DNA of 64,000 bases from Spinactinospora alkalitolerans (lineage in GTDB: Bacteria; Actinomycetota; Actinomycetes; Streptosporangiales; Streptosporangiaceae): NCBI RefSeq assembly GCF_013408795.1, contig NZ_JACCCC010000001.1:3720001-3784000 (forward strand). The letters are read 5' to 3'. Of this stretch, positions 1-8,988 are shown piece by piece. The notes beneath the pieces were generated by a model. It was given only the letters and a program-made list of their open reading frames with translations, was not told the DNA's origin and did not search any database. How positions within the stretch are numbered: the stretch's first letter is position 1; each line of letters starts with the position of its first letter. Both the position numbers and the translations under genes were made by a program.

Positions 1-3000
1 GTACAGATCGACGGTGCGGCCGGGATCGGTGATCTCGGCCGCGACGTCCTCCCAGACCTGCCGACCGCCGGTCGCACCGACGTCGGCGGCGCCCAGCAGT
101 TCACCGTCGGGTGCGTCGGCCCGCACCTCGATCCGCCCCCCGCCGTCGGCGGAGGCGACGCGGAAGACCATCTCCTCGATCCCGCTCAGGTTGGCCGGCG
201 AGTAGGAGACGTGGTCCCCGTCCTGGATGTCGGTCAGATGGAGGTGCCCTCCTTCGATGTCGGTGGTCTCCGCCGTGGTCACGCCCTCGGCGATGTCGTG
301 ATGCTGGGCCTGCTTGCGCTTGGGCTGCAGCACGACGTCGTCCCTGCCGGTCAGCGGGTCGACCGCCCCGTCTTCGCCGCCGCTGTCGGTGTACTCGGCC
401 GACAGGACGTAGAACAGGTCGGCCTCGGCGCCGTGGCCGTCGTCGGAGAGGGTCGGCACGGTGGCCTCGCAGCCCTGGTACTGCTCCATGGGGTGGCCGT
501 GCTCGTCGTGGCCGAGCGCCGCGGTGATCGTCACGTCGTCGCAGTCGATCGTGCCGTCCTCGGTCGAACCGTCCTCGGCGTCGGTCACCGTGACTTCGAC
601 GGCCACCTCGTCACCGAACTCGAAGAACCCGCCCTCCGGGGGCGCCGCGATCTCCAGTTCCGGCTCGGTGTTGCCGACGGAGACCTCGACATTGGCGGTC
701 GCGACGCGGCCCGCGGAGTCGGTCGCCGTCAGCTGCGCGACGTAGTCGCCGGCCTCGGTGTAGGTGTGCACCGGGTCGGCCTCGGTCGACGTCGCGCCGT
801 CGCCGAAGTCCCAGTGCAGGTCGAGCGTCTCCTCCGGGTTCGGGTGGCCGGTGCCCTCCGAGGAGAACCGCACCTCCAGCGGCACCCCGCCGCTGGTCGG
901 ATCGGCGGACGCGGCGGCCTTGGGATAGCCCACCCCCGCGGTGTAGTCGATCCGGTACAGGCCGGATTCGCCGCCGGTGCCGAACCCGGCGCCCCACTCC
1001 AGCAGGTAGAGCGCGCCGTCCGGACCGAACTCCATGTCCATGGGGTACTCGAACCGGACGTCGGGGAGGAACGGAGTGATGTCCAGGACGTCGCCGTTGT
1101 CGTCGAGGCCGACCTCCTTGATGTAGTGCCGACCCCACTCGTAGAAGAGGTTCTTGCCGTCGAGGTAGGCGGGGAACTTGCGGTCGGAGTTCAGGTCGGG
1201 GTCGTAGTGGTACACCGGTCCGGCCATGGGCGAGGCCGACCCGGTCCCCAGCTCCGGCCACTCCTCGGACGGGCCGTAGCCGTAGTGGAAGTCGGGGGCC
1301 ACCGAGGGGGGCAGCTCGGTCAGCCCGGTGTTGTTGGGCGAGTCGTTGACCGGTGCGGCGCAGTCGAACTCCTCACCGGATTCCCCTGTCGCGAAGTCGT
1401 AGTCGGTGTAGGCGATGTTCGGTCCGTGGCAGTACGGCCAGCCGAAGTTGCCCGGTTCCTCGATCACCATCCACTCGACCAGCCCCTCCGGGCCGCGGTC
1501 GGGGTTCGCGGTGTTGGCGTCCGGCCCGTAGTCGGCCATCAGCACGTCGCCGGTCTCGGGGTCGACCGTGAAGCGGAACGGGTTGCGGAACCCCATGGCA
1601 TAGATCTCCGGGAGCGCCAGCTCCGGGTCGTAGGTCTGCCCGGGGAACAGGTCGTCCCACGCGCCGCCGTTGAACAGGTTGTCCTCGGGCACGGTGTAGG
1701 AGCCGTCGTCCTGCGGGGTGATCCGCAGCAGCTTGCCCCGCAGGTCCGCGGAGTTGGCGGCGGTGCGCTGGGCGTCCCAGGGCTCGCGGTCCTCCCGCTC
1801 GTCGATCGGCGTGTACCCGTCGGAGGCGAAGGGATTGGTGTCGTCGCCCACCCCGATGAACAGGTCGCCGTCCGGACCGAACTCCAGCGCGCCGCCGGTG
1901 TGTCCGGGTTCCTCTTCGCGCAGCGCCGGCACCTCCAGCAGCACCGACTCCGAATCGAGGTCGAGCAGCGCGCCGTCGTCGGCGACGGTGAACCTCGACA
2001 CCCGGTTGACCATGTTGGCCGGATCGGTGTCGTCCTCGCTGGCCGGTGCGTAGTACAGGTAGACCCAGCCGTTCTCGGTGAAGTCGGGGTCCAGTGCGAG
2101 GCCGACCAGCCCGTCCTCGCCGCCGGTGTAGACGTCGAGCTCGCCGATCGTCGACGTCCGGTTGGTCTCAGGGTCGAACGCCTGGACCTGGCCCTGGCGC
2201 TGGATGTAGAAGACCCTGCCGTCATCGGCGACGGCCAGCTGCAGCGGGTCGTAGGTGTCGCCGTCCAGCGTCACCTTCTCATAGTTGTCCCAGACCGTGC
2301 CGCCGCAGTCGGCGGCCTCGACCCCGGCCGCGCTGCGCACGCCGCCGAGCAGGTGGTCGATGAACTCGGGTTCGCTGTAGGCGTCGCTGGGGTGCCCCAT
2401 CGCGGTGGCCCAGATCGGGGCCCCGTCGACCTCCCGGCACCAGGAGATCGGGTGGTCGTGGCCCATCGCGTCGGGTCCGGGGTCGTAGGTCGTCTCGTCC
2501 GCGGTGACCAGGACGTGCACGTCTCCGCGCATGTTGACGTCGAAGTTGTACCACTCCTCCTCGCGCTCCCAGACGGCGGGAAGGCCCTGGGTCGAGGGGT
2601 GGACGCGGTCGGCCACCTTCGCCGTGCCCGGGAGCACGCCGGGTGAGTGGGTGGGCATGTGGGCACCGGCGTTGACCAGGTCGTCCCACCAGGGGAAATC
2701 GTTCTCGATGCCCATGTCGGTGGCGTTGTGGATCGCCGCGATCCCGCCGCCGCCGGCCACGTAGTCCTGGACGGCCTGTCGCTGCTCGTCGGTCTCCCAG
2801 ACCATGCCGGAGGCCTGGAACATGATGATCACGTCGAAGGTGGCCAGGTCGGCGTCGTTGAAGACCGCGGAGTCCTCGGTGTGCTCGACCTCGAAGTCGT
2901 TCTCCTCGGCGAGCCGCTCGAAGAGCGCGATGCCGGAGGGGATGGAGTCGTGCCGATAGCCCGCGGTCTTGGTGAACAGGAGGGCGCGGAACTCGGGGTC

Positions 3001-3108
3001 GTCGGAGCCGCTGTCGGCGTGGGCCACTGTGGGCGCCAGCACGAGAAGGAGTAGGCAGGAGGCGAGCACGGCGCCGAATGTCCGCAGGCGCCGGAAGCAT
3101 ACGCTCAT
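1..3108 (-). CDS. Secreted ThuA / glucose-sorbosone dehydrogenase / PKD / CBM6 protein (C-terminus cut by window edge)
   Basis: The frame is open from an ATG at 3108 to the window edge: 1036 residues without a stop, so the C-terminus is missing. Residues 1-31 form a signal peptide ending VAHA. A ThuA-like (glutamine-amidotransferase-fold) domain follows at about 37-260, with FTKTAGYRHDSIP and a glycine-rich GGGGIAAIHN stretch. A glucose/sorbosone dehydrogenase beta-propeller lies at about 290-720 (MDMEFGPDGALYLLEWG). A PKD domain is at about 740-815 (WDFGDG, HTYTEAGDY), and a CBM6-type carbohydrate-binding module begins near 900. Secreted actinobacterial proteins of this build are common and probably oxidise or bind extracellular sugars; the substrate is unknown. 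It is the last visible gene of the sugar operon, 137 nt after the epimerase gene. Domain calls are confident, the reaction is not. Confidence 0.9.
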   Translation of the reverse strand, partial: MSVCFRRLRTFGAVLASCLLLLVLAPTVAHADSGSDDPEFRALLFTKTAGYRHDSIPSGIALFERLAEENDFEVEHTEDSAVFNDADLATFDVIIMFQASGMVWETDEQRQAVQDYVAGGGGIAAIHNATDMGIENDFPWWDDLVNAGAHMPTHSPGVLPGTAKVADRVHPSTQGLPAVWEREEEWYNFDVNMRGDVHVLVTADETTYDPGPDAMGHDHPISWCREVDGAPIWATAMGHPSDAYSEPEFIDHLLGGVRSAAGVEAADCGGTVWDNYEKVTLDGDTYDPLQLAVADDGRVFYIQRQGQVQAFDPETNRTSTIGELDVYTGGEDGLVGLALDPDFTENGWVYLYYAPASEDDTDPANMVNRVSRFTVADDGALLDLDSESVLLEVPALREEEPGHTGGALEFGPDGDLFIGVGDDTNPFASDGYTPIDEREDREPWDAQRTAANSADLRGKLLRITPQDDGSYTVPEDNLFNGGAWDDLFPGQTYDPELALPEIYAMGFRNPFRFTVDPETGDVLMADYGPDANTANPDRGPEGLVEWMVIEEPGNFGWPYCHGPNIAYTDYDFATGESGEEFDCAAPVNDSPNNTGLTELPPSVAPDFHYGYGPSEEWPELGTGSASPMAGPVYHYDPDLNSDRKFPAYLDGKNLFYEWGRHYIKEVGLDDNGDVLDITPFLPDVRFEYPMDMEFGPDGALYLLEWGAGFGTGGESGLYRIDYTAGVGYPKAAASADPTSGGVPLEVRFSSEGTGHPNPEETLDLHWDFGDGATSTEADPVHTYTEAGDYVAQLTATDSAGRVATANVEVSVGNTEPELEIAAPPEGGFFEFGDEVAVEVTVTDAEDGSTEDGTIDCDDVTITAALGHDEHGHPMEQYQGCEATVPTLSDDGHGAEADLFYVLSAEYTDSGGEDGAVDPLTGRDDVVLQPKRKQAQHHDIAEGVTTAETTDIEGGHLHLTDIQDGDHVSYSPANLSGIEEMVFRVASADGGGRIEVRADAPDGELLGAADVGATGGRQVWEDVAAEITDPGRTVDLY

Positions 3109-3245
3109 GGAAGAAACCTCACCGGTCGCGAGAACGTCGGGAAAGGGTCATCCGTGCGGCGTGCCGGCGCCGACGGGCAGGCGGTCCGGCGACCGTGTCG
3201 CCGGGTCTACCAGGGGGGATCCCGTTTCGGGTCAGGTCAGCGGCC

Positions 3246-4112
3246 TCACCTGCCCTCCCCGTCCTGCAGCCGCCGCAGGAACGCCAGGCCGTCCACGGCG
3301 AGCGCGTCCTGGTCGGGGGCCAGCGGCCGCCAGATGGATGCGGCCGTCGCGATGGTGGCGTTGTCGGCGGTGAAGGACTCGATCACCAGCGGGCCCGCGT
3401 ACCCGCTGTCGTCGAGGGCCGCCAGGATCGCCGGCCAGTCCAGATGGTCGGCGCCGGGCGAGCCCCGGTCGTTCGCGCAGACCTGCACGTGCGCGATCCG
3501 GCCGGACGCCCGCCGGATCGCGGCGGCGACATCGGTCTCCTCGATGTTCATGTGGTAGACGTCCAGCGCGAGGCCGCATCCTTCGCCGGGGAGCCCGGAC
3601 AGCGCGGTCAGCGCCTGGTCGACGGTGTTGAGCAGGCTCGTCTCGTAGCGGTTCAGCGGCTCGACGGCGACCCGCACCCCCGCGGCCGCCGCGTGCTCGA
3701 CCACCGGGCCGAGGCCGTCGGCCAGCTCGGCGTAGTGCCCGGCTCGCTGCGCGTCCGTCATCCGCCAGGTCCGGCCGACCGAGGAGTAGGCCGGGCCGGC
3801 GATGACCGGCGCGCCGACGGCGGCGGCCGCGTCGACCACCCGGTACAGGTAGTCGCGGGTGGCGGCGACCGTCGCCCGGTCGGTCGCCACCAGCTCGCGC
3901 CCCGGGCCCATCACCAGGGTCACCGTCGCACTCAGGGCCAGGGAGTCGAGGAGTTTCGCCGCGCGGCCGGGCGTCCAGTCCCCGATGTTCTCCACCGGGA
4001 GTTCGATGGTGTCGAACCCCCAGTCGCGGATCCGGGGGGCCAGCCGCTCCAGTGCCGCGTCGGACAGGGGGGAGGTCCACACCCAGGTGTTGACGCCCAG
4101 CGCGCGCCGCAT
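3246..4112 (-). CDS. Sugar phosphate isomerase/epimerase-like TIM-barrel protein
   Basis: 288 residues of the xylose-isomerase-like TIM-barrel family (D-tagatose/D-psicose 3-epimerase type). The four family metal-ligand positions can be matched: Glu in AVEPLNRYE, Asp in LALDVYHMNIEE, His in HVQVCANDRGSPG and Glu in LVIESF. The ATG at 4112 shares one base with the TGA of the upstream binding-protein gene, which implies translational coupling. In this context (sugar ABC importer, Gfo/Idh/MocA dehydrogenase, ThuA protein) it could epimerise an imported ketose. It could also cleave a 3-keto-glycoside, an activity known for relatives of this fold. The family call is firm and the substrate is not. 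Confidence 0.9.
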   Translation of the reverse strand: MRRALGVNTWVWTSPLSDAALERLAPRIRDWGFDTIELPVENIGDWTPGRAAKLLDSLALSATVTLVMGPGRELVATDRATVAATRDYLYRVVDAAAAVGAPVIAGPAYSSVGRTWRMTDAQRAGHYAELADGLGPVVEHAAAAGVRVAVEPLNRYETSLLNTVDQALTALSGLPGEGCGLALDVYHMNIEETDVAAAIRRASGRIAHVQVCANDRGSPGADHLDWPAILAALDDSGYAGPLVIESFTADNATIATAASIWRPLAPDQDALAVDGLAFLRRLQDGEGR

Positions 4113-5314
4113 CAGCGGTCCTGCCAGGCTTCGGGGAATCCGGGCAGGTCCTCGCCGCCGAACTTCGCGTAGTGCAGGCTCGGCATGTCGGCGTTGCGCT
4201 CCAGGTAGTCGTCGAGGTCGGCGGCGGTGACCGGCTCCTGGGGCAGCACCCACTCCTCGGGGACCTCTTCGCCGTTGAGGATCCGGGTGGCGGCCAGGAC
4301 GGGGGTGCGCCACTGGAAGTTGGAGTAGACCGGGGCGATGGCGGTGATGTCCTCCTCCTGCCACTTGCGCATGAAGCTGAGCTCGTCCTCGCCGGAGATC
4401 ACCGGGTAGGGCCTGCCCGAGTCCTCGAAGGCCTCCAGGGCCGCGACCGCTCCGTCCCCGGCGTCCATCCAGATGCCGTCGACGTCGCCGCGCTGCAGGT
4501 ACTGGGTGACCAGGTCCTTGATCTGGGCGCCGTCGCCCTCGGTGAACTCGTGGCCGAGGATCTCCAGGTCGCTCTCGCCGAAGACCTGCTGGGCCGCCGC
4601 CCACCGGTGCTCCAGCACGTCCACGCCGGGGAGGATGCGCAGCGCCAGGACCGTCGATCCGGGCTCCAGCTCCTCGACGAGGAACTCCGCGGCGTCGGCG
4701 CCGAAGGCGTAGCCGCCGATGGGGTGGATGAAGGTGACCGCGCAGTCGGTGTCGACGCCGCGGTCGAAGACGATGACCGGCGCCCCGCTCTCGCATGCGG
4801 CCTCGACCGCCGGCGTCAGCGTGGCCGTCGTGGACGGGGAGATGATGATCGCCGCGCAGTCGCCGGCGTCCACGAACGCCTGGATGTCGGAGATCTGCTG
4901 GTTGTCGTCGTCGGCGGCGTCGGAGACCCGGAACTCGCCGATCTCCCCGCTGTCCTGCAACACCTCCACCTGCTGCTGCATGGTGATCCAGCCGGTGACC
5001 CGCCACGGGTTGGAGACGGAGGCGTTGGAGAAGCACACCGTGGGCGCCTCGGCCTCCTCACCCTCCAGCCGGTACTCACCGGTGTCGACCATCTCCGGTT
5101 CGATGGCCTGCAGCCACGGCTGGTCCTCGGGGCCCTCCGGGGTGATCTCCCGTTGGGCGAGCTGGCGTTCGAACTCTTCGGGGTCGAACCACTCCTGGTC
5201 CGGGGCGGGGCCGGCGGCCGCCGCGTCGTCGTCGTCGGGGACATCGGTGGTGCACGCGGTCAGCAGCAGGCTCATCGCGGCGCCGCTGACGAGGAGCGCT
5301 CGGGGGATGCGCAT
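4112..5314 (-). CDS. Sugar ABC transporter substrate-binding lipoprotein
   Basis: 400 residues. The N-terminus carries a lipoprotein signal with lipobox LLTAC (Cys at about 21), followed by an acidic linker. The rest is a periplasmic-binding-protein type 1 fold of the ribose/galactose class: VCFSNASVSNPWR opens the domain, AIIISPSTTATLTPAVEAA is the usual second strand-helix unit, and VDGIWMDAGDGA the hinge-side repeat. It should deliver sugar to the two permeases encoded directly upstream in the operon, with a 13-nt gap. Next to a ThuA/epimerase/dehydrogenase set the ligand is more likely an oxidised sugar, polyol or glycoside than plain ribose, but the sequence does not settle this. Confidence 0.93.
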   Translation of the reverse strand: MRIPRALLVSGAAMSLLLTACTTDVPDDDDAAAAGPAPDQEWFDPEEFERQLAQREITPEGPEDQPWLQAIEPEMVDTGEYRLEGEEAEAPTVCFSNASVSNPWRVTGWITMQQQVEVLQDSGEIGEFRVSDAADDDNQQISDIQAFVDAGDCAAIIISPSTTATLTPAVEAACESGAPVIVFDRGVDTDCAVTFIHPIGGYAFGADAAEFLVEELEPGSTVLALRILPGVDVLEHRWAAAQQVFGESDLEILGHEFTEGDGAQIKDLVTQYLQRGDVDGIWMDAGDGAVAALEAFEDSGRPYPVISGEDELSFMRKWQEEDITAIAPVYSNFQWRTPVLAATRILNGEEVPEEWVLPQEPVTAADLDDYLERNADMPSLHYAKFGGEDLPGFPEAWQDR

Positions 5315-5327
5315 CGTGTCGGACCTC

Positions 5328-6398
5328 CTAGCGGGAGCCGTCCCGGGACGGCTCCATCGGCGTATCCGGCTGCGGGGACTGCGGCTCCGCCGACCGGGGG
5401 GATCTGCGTGTCCTCTCGCGGGCGGCGTAGCCGACCGCGGCGATGATGATCAGGCCCTGCACCGTCGGCTGGATGGTCGACGGCAGACTCAACTGGTTGA
5501 ACAGCGTGAACAGCGCCTCCACGGTGAGCGCACCGGCCATCGCGGCGACGACCGTGCCCCGGCCGCCGCCGAGGACCACGCCGCCCAGGACGACCGCGGT
5601 GATCGCCATGAACTCCAGCCCGTCGCCCACCTGCGCGGTGACGCCGGCGTAGCCGCCGATGAGAATGCCCGCCACCGTGGCGAGCAGGCTGGACAGCACG
5701 AACGCGACGGTGCGCACCCGCCACACCCGCACGCCGGAGAACCGGGCGGCGGTGTCGTTGTCGCCGGTGGCGACGAGCATCCGGCCGTAGGGCAGCCGCA
5801 TCAGGACGATCGCGGCTGCGCCGACGGCGAGCAGGATGAGCAGCGCCCACGGCAACTGGCCGATGACGGGGAGGTCCTCGATCCCGCCGCGGCCCGGTTG
5901 CCGGAAGGCCTCCGAGAGCGCGCCGGTGGGCGCCCCGCCGGTCCACAGCCGGATCGCTCCGTAGAGGACCAGCATCGTGCCGAGGGTGGTGATGATCGAG
6001 GGCACCCTGAGCACCGTGGTCACCAGCCCGTTGACCAGCCCGACCACGGCCCCGAAGGCGATCATGAGCAGGACCACCGGGACGGTCCGGTCCGGCTCGC
6101 CGTCGATGAGCGCCGCGGCGATCACCACCTGGGCGCCGACCAGCGAGCCCACCGAAAGGTCGAGTTCGCCGGAGACGATCACCAGGTACTGCCCGACGGC
6201 GAGGATGACCAGGGGCGCGGCCTTCTTCACGAAGGCCAGCAGCGACGGCGGCTCGGCGAAGGACGGGTTGAGCGCGAACACGACGGCGAAGATCAGGACC
6301 AGCAGCGCGAACACGGTTCCGCTGCCGCCCCCGGCGAGCCGGCCCGCCGCCTCCCTGACGAGCGATCCGGGTGCCGTCCGAACGGCCGAGCGCGTCAT
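5328..6398 (-). CDS. Sugar ABC transporter permease (second permease of the operon)
   Basis: 356 residues, about ten hydrophobic segments, of the RbsC/branched-chain permease family. GQYLVIVSGELDLSVGSLVG is the conserved transmembrane signature and NGLVTTVLRVPSIITTLGT the loop that contacts the ATPase. The ATG at 6398 overlaps the stop of the preceding permease by four bases (ATGA), so the longer open frame upstream is antisense to that gene's coding region and is ignored. The Pro/Ser/Arg-rich C-terminal tail of about 30 residues is extra relative to the family. Paired with the next permease it should form a heterodimeric channel in the cytoplasmic membrane. Confidence 0.93.
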   Translation of the reverse strand: MTRSAVRTAPGSLVREAAGRLAGGGSGTVFALLVLIFAVVFALNPSFAEPPSLLAFVKKAAPLVILAVGQYLVIVSGELDLSVGSLVGAQVVIAAALIDGEPDRTVPVVLLMIAFGAVVGLVNGLVTTVLRVPSIITTLGTMLVLYGAIRLWTGGAPTGALSEAFRQPGRGGIEDLPVIGQLPWALLILLAVGAAAIVLMRLPYGRMLVATGDNDTAARFSGVRVWRVRTVAFVLSSLLATVAGILIGGYAGVTAQVGDGLEFMAITAVVLGGVVLGGGRGTVVAAMAGALTVEALFTLFNQLSLPSTIQPTVQGLIIIAAVGYAARERTRRSPRSAEPQSPQPDTPMEPSRDGSR

Positions 6399-7477
6399 GT
6401 CCGGCCTCCTTCCCGTCCCGCGGGCACGGGTGGCGGCGCGGCGCCGACGCCCCCTGCCCCCGCGTCCGCACCGCCCCCGGAGAACCGGGGCCGGCCGGCT
6501 CCGCGGTCGACCTGCCGCCGCGCGTAGATCGCGACCGCGGCGATGACGATGACGCCGCGCAGCACGTCCTTGAAGAACGGGTCGACGGCGAGGACGTTGA
6601 ACAGGCTGTCGAGCACGGCGAGGATCAGCACCCCGGCGACGGTGCCGGCCACGCCGCCGCGCCCGCCGAGCAGGTAGGTGCCGCCGAGCACCACCGCGGC
6701 GATCGACTCCAGCTCGTAGCCGGACGCGTAGACGAGGGTGCTGCCGGTGCCGAACCTGGCCGCGATGAGCAGTCCGGCCGCGCCCGCGGCCATCGAGCAC
6801 AGCACGTGGGCGGCGATGACGGGCCGGTCGACGCGGATGCCCGACATCCGGGCCACGTCGGCGTCGCCGCCGACGGCGTACATGTGGTAGCCGGTCCGCG
6901 TCGTGCGCAGGAACAGCACGGCGAGCACCGCGACGGCGATCATCACGGCCGCCGAGAGGGGGACGAAGCCGATCCGGGTGTAGCCGAAGGCCTGGAAGAT
7001 CGCGGGGACCTCCCCCGCGGGCCCCTTGTACTGGGTGTCGAGGTAGCCCTTGATGATCAGCCCCGTGCCCAGGGTCGCGATGAACGCGTTGACCTTGAGT
7101 CTGGTGATGACGAGGCCGTTCACCAGCCCGATCAGTGCGGCGACCGCGAGGGCCGCCGCGATGCCCAGGCCGATCCGCGCCGGGTCGCCGGCCATGGTCG
7201 TGGCGGCGACCACGCTGCACAGGGCCATCACATAGCCCACCGACAGGTCCAGCGACCGGCACAGGATCACCATCGTCTGGCCGATGGCGGCGAACCCCAG
7301 CAGGCTGGAGCGGGTCAGCATGTCGACCACGTTGGCGGTGCCGAGCAGGTTGTGCCCGCCGGTGGCGGCGAGCGCGGCCCCGCCCAGCAGGATCGCCACC
7401 AGGGCGAGGTAGACCAGGCCGGTCGTGCCGATCCGGTCGGTCCGCACGCGCACCGGTGCGGTGGTGCGGGAGGTCAT
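6395..7477 (-). CDS. Sugar ABC transporter permease (first permease of the operon)
   Basis: 360 residues of the same RbsC-like permease family as its neighbour. GQTMVILCRSLDLSVGYVMAL is the conserved segment and NGLVITRLKVNAFIATLGTGL the coupling loop. The C-terminal 40 residues are Gly/Ala/Pro-rich and look disordered. The ATG at 7477 overlaps the ATPase stop by four bases, and the gene itself overlaps the second permease by four, so ATPase and both permeases are translationally coupled. Confidence 0.93.
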   Translation of the reverse strand: MTSRTTAPVRVRTDRIGTTGLVYLALVAILLGGAALAATGGHNLLGTANVVDMLTRSSLLGFAAIGQTMVILCRSLDLSVGYVMALCSVVAATTMAGDPARIGLGIAAALAVAALIGLVNGLVITRLKVNAFIATLGTGLIIKGYLDTQYKGPAGEVPAIFQAFGYTRIGFVPLSAAVMIAVAVLAVLFLRTTRTGYHMYAVGGDADVARMSGIRVDRPVIAAHVLCSMAAGAAGLLIAARFGTGSTLVYASGYELESIAAVVLGGTYLLGGRGGVAGTVAGVLILAVLDSLFNVLAVDPFFKDVLRGVIVIAAVAIYARRQVDRGAGRPRFSGGGADAGAGGVGAAPPPVPAGREGGRT

Positions 7478-8988
7478 GACGCGTCCTCCTCCGCGCCGCG
7501 GTGGCCGACGGCCAGGGCCATGACGTCTTCTTCGCCGGAGCCGCCGGGCAGTTCGCCGGCGATCCGGCCGTCGTGCAGCACGACGATGCGGTCGGCCAGG
7601 CCGATCACCTCGCCCAGCTCCGACGAGATCAGCAGGATCGCGACACCGGACGCGGCCAGTTCGCGGATCAGCGCGTAGACCGCGCGCTTGGCGCCGACGT
7701 CGATGCCCCGGGTCGGCTCGTCGAGCACGATCACCGCCGGCTCGGTGGCCAGCCACTTGGCCAGCACGACCTTCTGCTGGTTGCCCCCCGAGAGGAACCT
7801 GACCTCCTGGGCGGTGTCGCGCGCCACCAGCTCCAGTGAGGAGAAGAACCCGGGCAGCCGCCGGGCGCCCCGGCGCGCCCTGGTCGGCAGGACGGCGTCG
7901 AGCACCAGCCGGCCGTTGGCGAGCACGGACTGGTGCAGCGCGAGGCCCTGGGTCTTGCGGTCCTCGGTCACCAGGGCGATCCCCGACCGCACGGCCTGGT
8001 GGGGCGAGCGGATCCGCGTGCGCCTGCCGTCCACCCGCAGCTCGCCGCGGGTGAACCGGTCGATGCCGAAGAGCGCGTGGGCGATCTCGGTGCGGCCGCT
8101 GCCCTGCAGGCCGGCGAGGCCGACGACCTCGCCGCCGCGGACGCGCAGCCCGATGCCGTCGACGCGGTCGTTGCCGCCGCGGACCACCTCCAGCCGGACC
8201 GGGCCGGGCTCGGTCCCCTCGGCCTTGCCGGGGAAGAACGCGCTGACCGGCCGGCCCACCATCATCCGGATCAGCTCTTCGGAGGTCGTGCGCCCGGCCT
8301 CCACGGTGTCGACCCGCCGCCCGTCCTTGAGCACGGTGATGCGGTCGCACAGGTCGAAGATCTCCTTGAGCCGGTGCGAGACGTAGAGGACGGCGACGCC
8401 CCGGTCGCGCAGCCGCCGCACCAGGCGGTAGAGGAGGGCGACCTCGTGGCCGGCGAGCGCGGCCGTCGGCTCGTCCATGGAGATGACGCGGGCGTCGTGG
8501 GACAGCGCCTTGACGACCTCGACGATCTGCTGCTCGGCGACGGAGAGGGAGCGCACCCTGCTGTGCGGGGAGATGCCGGCCAGCCCGAGGTCGCCGAGCA
8601 GCCGGGCCGTGTCGTCGGCCATCCGGCGCGCGTCGACCCGGCCCCTGCGCCGGGGCTCCCGGCCGAGGTGGACGTTCTCGGCGACCGTGCGCTCCGGCAG
8701 CAGGTTGAACTCCTGGAACACCGTCGACACGCCGGCCTGCTGGGCGCGCACGGGGTGGTCGAAGGCGACGCGCCGCCCGGACAGCTCGATCACGCCGGCG
8801 TCGGCCGAGTGGACCCCCGCGAGGATCTTCATCAGCGTGGACTTGCCGGCGCCGTTCTCGCCCACCAGCGCGTGCACCTCGCCCGCGCGCACCTCCAGGT
8901 CGACGCCGGTCAGCACGTCGACCCCGAGGAAGGACTTCCCGATGCCGCTCATCCGCAGCAGCGGGGGGTCGGAGGGCGGGGCGCTCAC
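7474..8988 (-). CDS. Sugar ABC transporter ATP-binding protein, double-domain (MglA/RbsA type)
   Basis: 504 residues with two nucleotide-binding domains. The N-terminal domain has Walker A GENGAGKST, signature LSVAEQQ and Walker B VISMDEPTAAL. The C-terminal domain has the usual degenerate P-loop GLQGSGRTE, signature LSGGNQQK and Walker B VIVLDEPTRG. I place the start at GTG 8988, where GTGA overlaps the stop of the dehydrogenase gene; the longer frame further upstream is antisense-like. It energises uptake through the two permeases downstream. Length and domain order are normal for carbohydrate importers of the CUT2 type. Confidence 0.94.
   Translation of the reverse strand: MSAPPSDPPLLRMSGIGKSFLGVDVLTGVDLEVRAGEVHALVGENGAGKSTLMKILAGVHSADAGVIELSGRRVAFDHPVRAQQAGVSTVFQEFNLLPERTVAENVHLGREPRRRGRVDARRMADDTARLLGDLGLAGISPHSRVRSLSVAEQQIVEVVKALSHDARVISMDEPTAALAGHEVALLYRLVRRLRDRGVAVLYVSHRLKEIFDLCDRITVLKDGRRVDTVEAGRTTSEELIRMMVGRPVSAFFPGKAEGTEPGPVRLEVVRGGNDRVDGIGLRVRGGEVVGLAGLQGSGRTEIAHALFGIDRFTRGELRVDGRRTRIRSPHQAVRSGIALVTEDRKTQGLALHQSVLANGRLVLDAVLPTRARRGARRLPGFFSSLELVARDTAQEVRFLSGGNQQKVVLAKWLATEPAVIVLDEPTRGIDVGAKRAVYALIRELAASGVAILLISSELGEVIGLADRIVVLHDGRIAGELPGGSGEEDVMALAVGHRGAEEDAS

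Noticed and set aside
211-2646. 811-residue open frame on the plus strand
   Set aside because: Antisense to the ThuA-GSDH protein. Val/Gly/Arg-rich with no domain; a GC-rich shadow frame.
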